From Fluviicoccus keumensis (lineage in GTDB: Bacteria; Pseudomonadota; Gammaproteobacteria; Pseudomonadales; Moraxellaceae): a stretch of 64,000 nucleotides of DNA. This document shows positions 60,616 to 64,000 of this stretch, one piece after another; position 1 is the first letter of the stretch; each line of letters begins with the position of its first letter. The notes below the pieces were generated by a model. The model ran no database searches and was not told the DNA's origin. It saw nothing but the letters and a program-made list of their open reading frames with translations. The stretch spans positions 1-64,000 of the forward strand of contig NZ_SHKX01000010.1 in NCBI RefSeq assembly GCF_004217445.1, in the 5' to 3' direction. Made by a program: the position numbers and the translations under genes.

Positions 60616-61746
60616 TCACTTCTTCTGTAGCAGCACGTCGCCGCCGAACGTCACCAGCAGCGCTTTCTGGATTTCGTCGTCGCGGTTGATGGCGAACGCC
60701 CCGCTCTGGTCGAACAGGGTAACGACGAAGTTCAGCAGGTTGCGGGCATAGAGGGCTGAAGCCTCCGCTGCCACGGTGCCGGGAATGTTCGGGATACCGA
60801 GGATCTTGACGCCGTTGGCGGTGTTCACGGTTTCGCCGCAGACAGAGCCTTCGACATTGCCACCGCTTTCCACCGCCATGTCCAGGATTACCGAACCGGC
60901 ACGCATCTTGGCGACGGTTTCGGCCTTGATCAGGCGCGGTGCGTTACGACCGGGAATCAGCGCGGTAGTGATGACGATATCGGCATTGGACACCGCCTTG
61001 TCGACGATGACAGCCTGATCCTTGACGTACTGCTCGGAGGGAATCCACGCATAGCCGCCGGTACCGAGGGCCTTGGCCTTCTCTTCATCCGACATCGGCA
61101 CATCCAGCCACTTGCCGCCCAGCGACTCGACCTGCTCCTTGGCGGTCGGACGAAGGTCGGTGGCTTCCACCACCGCGCCCAGGCGCTTGGCGGTGGCGAT
61201 AGCCTGCAGGCCAGCGACGCCGACGCCCATGATCACGACCCGGGCGGGCTTGACGGTGCCGGCGGCGGTCATCAGCATCGGGAACATGCGCTGGTATTCG
61301 CAGGCGGCCAGCAGCACGGACTTGTAACCGGCGAGGTTGGCCTGCGAGGACAGGACGTCCATGTTCTGCGCGCGCGACAGGGTGCGCGGCAGCAGTTCCA
61401 TGGCGAAGCTGTTCAGCTTGCGACCGGCATAGATGTCCAGGTTGGGGTTGCGGTAGGGATCAAACATGCCCACCACGGTGGCGCCTTCCTTGATCAGGGC
61501 GACTTCTTCCGGCTGGGGTGAGCGCACCTTCAGCACAATATCACTACCCGCCAAGGTAGCGGCGGCATCCGCAGCGATGGTAGCGCCTGCAGCCACATAA
61601 TCAGCATCCGGCACACTGGCCTTGACGCCGGCTCCCGCCTGCACCACCACGGTATTTCCGGCGGCGATGAACTTCTTCACCGTTTCCGGAGTGGCGGCTA
61701 CCCGCGTTTCGCCAGCGACGATTTCCGCTGGAATCCCGATTTGCAT
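60616..61746 (-). CDS. pntA1: NAD(P) transhydrogenase, alpha subunit part 1
   Basis: 376-residue soluble domain I: GIPAEIVAGETRVAATPETV, SFAMELLPRTLSRAQNMDVL, the NAD-binding VIMGVGVAGLQAIATAKRLG. The split alpha subunit (pntA1/pntA2) is typical of many proteobacteria. ATG 61746 is chosen; a TTG two codons upstream is possible. The region 61747-61971 is the divergent promoter region with EamA; no clear elements were recognised. Confidence 0.95.
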   Translation of the reverse strand: MQIGIPAEIVAGETRVAATPETVKKFIAAGNTVVVQAGAGVKASVPDADYVAAGATIAADAAATLAGSDIVLKVRSPQPEEVALIKEGATVVGMFDPYRNPNLDIYAGRKLNSFAMELLPRTLSRAQNMDVLSSQANLAGYKSVLLAACEYQRMFPMLMTAAGTVKPARVVIMGVGVAGLQAIATAKRLGAVVEATDLRPTAKEQVESLGGKWLDVPMSDEEKAKALGTGGYAWIPSEQYVKDQAVIVDKAVSNADIVITTALIPGRNAPRLIKAETVAKMRAGSVILDMAVESGGNVEGSVCGETVNTANGVKILGIPNIPGTVAAEASALYARNLLNFVVTLFDQSGAFAINRDDEIQKALLVTFGGDVLLQKK

Positions 61747-61971
61747 GGTCAACCCTCAGTATTGAGTTTAACTTCACCGGTTGAGCAGCTTGTGGCCGCG
61801 CAACCCCCAACAAAAAGATAAAAGGCGGGCGATTGTACTCCACCTCTCCCCACATTTTTAGCGTGAATACCCCTATTTCTTAACTTTTTACCAGTATCCC
61901 CTGTCAAGATCGGGTTGTAATTGGCCCAAAAGACTGGCGTAATCGCGCTTTCCCGTCTTATACCACCTGTC

Positions 61972-62880
61972 ATGACCCGCAACCACACGCTGGGCGTTCT
62001 TTGCGTTTTACTCTCGGCCATCCTCTTTTCCGCCAAGTCGGTGCTGGTGAAACTGGCCTATCAGTACGCTATTGATGCGGAAACGCTGCTGGTGCTGCGC
62101 ATGCTGTTTTCATTGCCCTTTTTCCTGGGCATGTTGTGGCTGGCCCATGAGCCTGGCAAACGCCTGAACCGCAAGGAGTGGCTAGGCGTGATACTGGCCG
62201 GCGGCGCCGGTTATTACGGTGCGGGAATTCTCGACTTCATGGGGCTGGCCTACATCAGCGCCAGCCTGGAACGACTGCTGCTGTTCATGTATCCCACGCT
62301 GACGGTCTTCCTCTCGGCCCTGTTCCTGAAGACGCGGATTACCGGCAGGGTCTGGCTGGCCATTCTGGTGAGCTATACGGGTATGCTGCTGGTATTTTCG
62401 GGAGACCGCTCCGCACATTCCCCGCAACTGTGGCTGGGCAGCCTGCTGGTCTTTGGCGGAGCGCTGGCTTACGCGGGGTATCTGGTCGCCAGCGGAGAGC
62501 TGATGAAAACCGTCGGGGCCGCCCGATTCACGGCCTTGGCCCTGACCGTCGCGACTGCCTGCGCGCTCCTGCACTTTTCAATCCAAGGCTCCTGGCGGGC
62601 GTTGGCAAGCCTGCCTGCGCCGCTATGGGGGCTTTGTGCAGCACTGGGTTTCTTTTGCACCTTCCTGCCCGCCAGCCTGATTACCCAAGGCATTCGTCAC
62701 ATTGGCGCCGCATCGGCGGCGCTGATCGGCGCGGTCGGGCCGGTCTTCACCCTGATGATGGGGGCTGTTTTTCTGGATGAAAAGCTGACTGGCGTCCAAA
62801 TTGCCGGAGGGATTTTCGTGCTGGCAGGCGTCGTCATGATCTCCTTCCGCCCCTCGCCTCCTGAAGTTGCCCCGGAATAA
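61972..62880 (+). CDS. EamA/DMT-superfamily transporter
   Basis: 302 residues with ten predicted membrane helices in two EamA repeats (LGVLCVLLSAILFSAKSVLV; LGSLLVFGGALAYAGYLVAS), and YISASLERLLLFMYPTLTVF typical of the group. Substrate unknown: drugs, amino acids or nucleotides are all possible. ATG 61972 is preferred over the in-frame TTG at 61921. Confidence 0.88.
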   Translation: MTRNHTLGVLCVLLSAILFSAKSVLVKLAYQYAIDAETLLVLRMLFSLPFFLGMLWLAHEPGKRLNRKEWLGVILAGGAGYYGAGILDFMGLAYISASLERLLLFMYPTLTVFLSALFLKTRITGRVWLAILVSYTGMLLVFSGDRSAHSPQLWLGSLLVFGGALAYAGYLVASGELMKTVGAARFTALALTVATACALLHFSIQGSWRALASLPAPLWGLCAALGFFCTFLPASLITQGIRHIGAASAALIGAVGPVFTLMMGAVFLDEKLTGVQIAGGIFVLAGVVMISFRPSPPEVAPE

Positions 62881-62884
62881 AACG

Positions 62885-63289
62885 CTAACCGCCTGCGCGG
62901 AGGGAACGCAGGAATAACCCAAGGCCGCCAATCGCCAGCACCAGAATCACGATCAGATCAAACGCCGTCATGGCGCGGAAGCTGAACTGAATGGAGGCAA
63001 TCACCCCCATGATCATTGCCGACAACGACCCGGCCGCCAATATCCAGCCCAGCCAGTTCTTGGCATTGTAAAAGACCATGCCGATCCCGAACATGAAGGG
63101 AATCATGATCATGCCGGTCGTGATCGCGTAGGCGCCGCCCCAAGCGGAAAATCCGTACAGGGCATAACCCATGCCGAAATTGGATGTGACGACGATGCTC
63201 TTCAGCAGCAGGTAAAAACCGCCGCACATCATCAACAGTCCCAACAGGAACTCACCGGTCCCCCCTTGCGTACCACCCGCGCCTCTCAT
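62885..63289 (-). CDS. small membrane protein of unknown function
   Basis: 134 residues with about four hydrophobic segments (FLLGLLMMCGGFYLLLKSIV; AITTGMIMIPFMFGIGMVFY; WLGWILAAGSLSAMIMGVIA; FDLIVILVLAIGGLGLFLRS). No family was recognised. It is separated from the secF hairpin by about 45 bp and converges with the EamA gene (4 bp gap). Confidence 0.6.
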   Translation of the reverse strand: MRGAGGTQGGTGEFLLGLLMMCGGFYLLLKSIVVTSNFGMGYALYGFSAWGGAYAITTGMIMIPFMFGIGMVFYNAKNWLGWILAAGSLSAMIMGVIASIQFSFRAMTAFDLIVILVLAIGGLGLFLRSLRAGG

Positions 63290-63334
63290 GCGCCTCTCCT
63301 GAACGATAAGACCTAAACCATGCGGACATCATAA

Positions 63335-63366
63335 ACGACAAGGGCGCATGAATGCGCCCTTGTCGT
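63335..63366 (-). terminator. hairpin after secF
   Basis: ACGACAAGGGCGCAT (63335-63349) and ATGCGCCCTTGTCGT (63352-63366) form a 14-15 bp perfect stem. On the minus strand it lies 19 nt after the secF stop and continues with TTTATG, a weak T-rich tail. Confidence 0.75.
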
Positions 63367-63385
63367 CAGTCTCAAGAAAGCAGGA

Positions 63386-64000
63386 TCAGGAGATCTCGCC
63401 TTCTTCCACCACTTCACTTTTCGGGACAATCAGGAAATCTTCCTTGCTCAACCCCATTGCCAAGGCATAACTGGTTGCAATGTAAATGGAGGAATATGTC
63501 CCCGCAAACAGGCCGACCAGCATCGCCACGGAGAACCACTTCAGCGCCGGACCGCCCAGCAGCAGCAGCGCCACGACCACCAGCACCACTGTGGCTACGG
63601 TCATGATGGTGCGGCGCAGGGTTTCGGTCAGGGAAACGTCAATAATTTCAGTGGCATCCGCTGTACGTAAACGACGGAAGTTTTCACGAATCCGGTCAAA
63701 TACCACAATCGTGTCATTCAGCGAGTAACCAATCAACGCCAATACCGCCGCCAGCACGGACAGATCGAAAGGCCAGCCCATGATCGAAAAAATCCCGACG
63801 GTAAAGAGGGTATCGTGCAACAGCGAAGACACCGCGCCGACCGAGAACTTGAAGCGGTAGCGGAAGGCGACATACAACATCATCAGACCCAGCGACAGGC
63901 CGACCGCCATCAGAGAATTCAGGTACAGCTCCTCACCCACCTGCGAACCGACCGAATCCACTTGGCGCAGGGTCGCGGTATTGCCGTCTTTCTCCACCGC
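63386..64000 (-). CDS. secF: protein translocase subunit SecF (5' end outside window)
   Basis: About 205 C-terminal residues: the SecF membrane domain with SLMAVGLSLGLMMLYVAFRY, YSLNDTIVVFDRIRENFRR (the hallmark NDT-VVFDRIRE motif) and the C-terminal helices. Together with SecD it uses the proton gradient to pull exported proteins. The reading frame is open to the window edge, so the N-terminal helix and much of the P1 domain are missing from view. secD probably lies beyond position 64000. Confidence 0.95.
   Translation of the reverse strand, partial: AVEKDGNTATLRQVDSVGSQVGEELYLNSLMAVGLSLGLMMLYVAFRYRFKFSVGAVSSLLHDTLFTVGIFSIMGWPFDLSVLAAVLALIGYSLNDTIVVFDRIRENFRRLRTADATEIIDVSLTETLRRTIMTVATVVLVVVALLLLGGPALKWFSVAMLVGLFAGTYSSIYIATSYALAMGLSKEDFLIVPKSEVVEEGEIS

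Noticed and set aside
58778..60751. 657-residue plus-strand open frame across pntB
   Set aside because: Antisense of pntB and pntA2; His/Gln/Arg-rich with no motifs.
1..64000. tRNA, rRNA, insertion sequence or prophage genes
   Set aside because: None recognised by eye: no transposase or integrase motifs, no rRNA segments; tRNA absence is not proven without a covariance-model scan.

Overview
The window looks like chromosomal DNA from a GC-rich betaproteobacterium. The gene content (DUF493-lipB, lipA, Coq7-type ubiquinone hydroxylase, crp next to trpC, split pntA, glnE, DUF4124-glnA) fits Neisseriales/Chromobacteriaceae best. That placement is inference from remembered gene neighbourhoods, not from a search. 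No rRNA, tRNA, CRISPR array, transposase or phage gene was recognised.

Layout. 1-1.7 kb: an AT-rich accessory patch with one gene encoding two tandem Hint (hedgehog/intein-like) domains, both lacking the usual nucleophilic Cys. 1.8-5.5 kb: an AraC-type regulator divergent from an alkane hydroxylase (alkB), then a D,D-carboxypeptidase (dacC). 5.5-10.8 kb: a six-gene leftward operon coding for a DUF4331 exported protein, a small lipoprotein, a TPR protein, a HupE/UreJ-like membrane protein with an EF-hand, an ECF sigma factor and its anti-sigma factor. This is a plausible self-regulated envelope system of unknown purpose. 11-17.8 kb: WrbA-like flavoprotein, DUF493, lipB, a lone macro domain, an exported START-domain protein, soluble transhydrogenase, an SDR and lipA.

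17.8-25.5 kb: a leftward LPS core/O-antigen ligase locus (glycosyltransferases, polysaccharide deacetylase, a GINT1-like propeller protein, WaaL-type ligase, ELM1-family protein), followed by ilvE and glnE. 29.5-49.7 kb: a tightly overlapped leftward surface-glycan locus. It starts at rfbBACD (dTDP-rhamnose), continues with a CapD/WbpM-type dehydratase, a MurJ-family flippase of clearly lower GC, an HpcH/HpaI aldolase, a monotopic phosphoglycosyl transferase and AsnB, and ends in a nonulosonic-acid (legionaminic-like) set. That set holds a NeuB synthase, a NeuC/LegG hydrolysing epimerase, a NeuD/PglD acyltransferase, an SpsF-like cytidylyltransferase and an aminotransferase with fused CBS domains. 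A class III aminotransferase, a nitrilase-family hydrolase, an SDR, a Gfo/Idh/MocA dehydrogenase and a GT-B protein are interleaved. The extra enzymes suggest an unusual acyl/amide-decorated sugar acid, and this is the best candidate here for undescribed chemistry.

49.7-64 kb: DUF4124 protein, glnA with a sigma-54 promoter and tandem NtrC-like repeats upstream, a TusA-like/PP-loop ATPase pair (possible RNA thiolation), HinT, Coq7, a DUF4442 thioesterase-like protein, OsmC, Crp, trpGDC, pntA1-pntA2-pntB, an EamA transporter, a small membrane protein and the 3' part of secF. Most genes are read from the minus strand.
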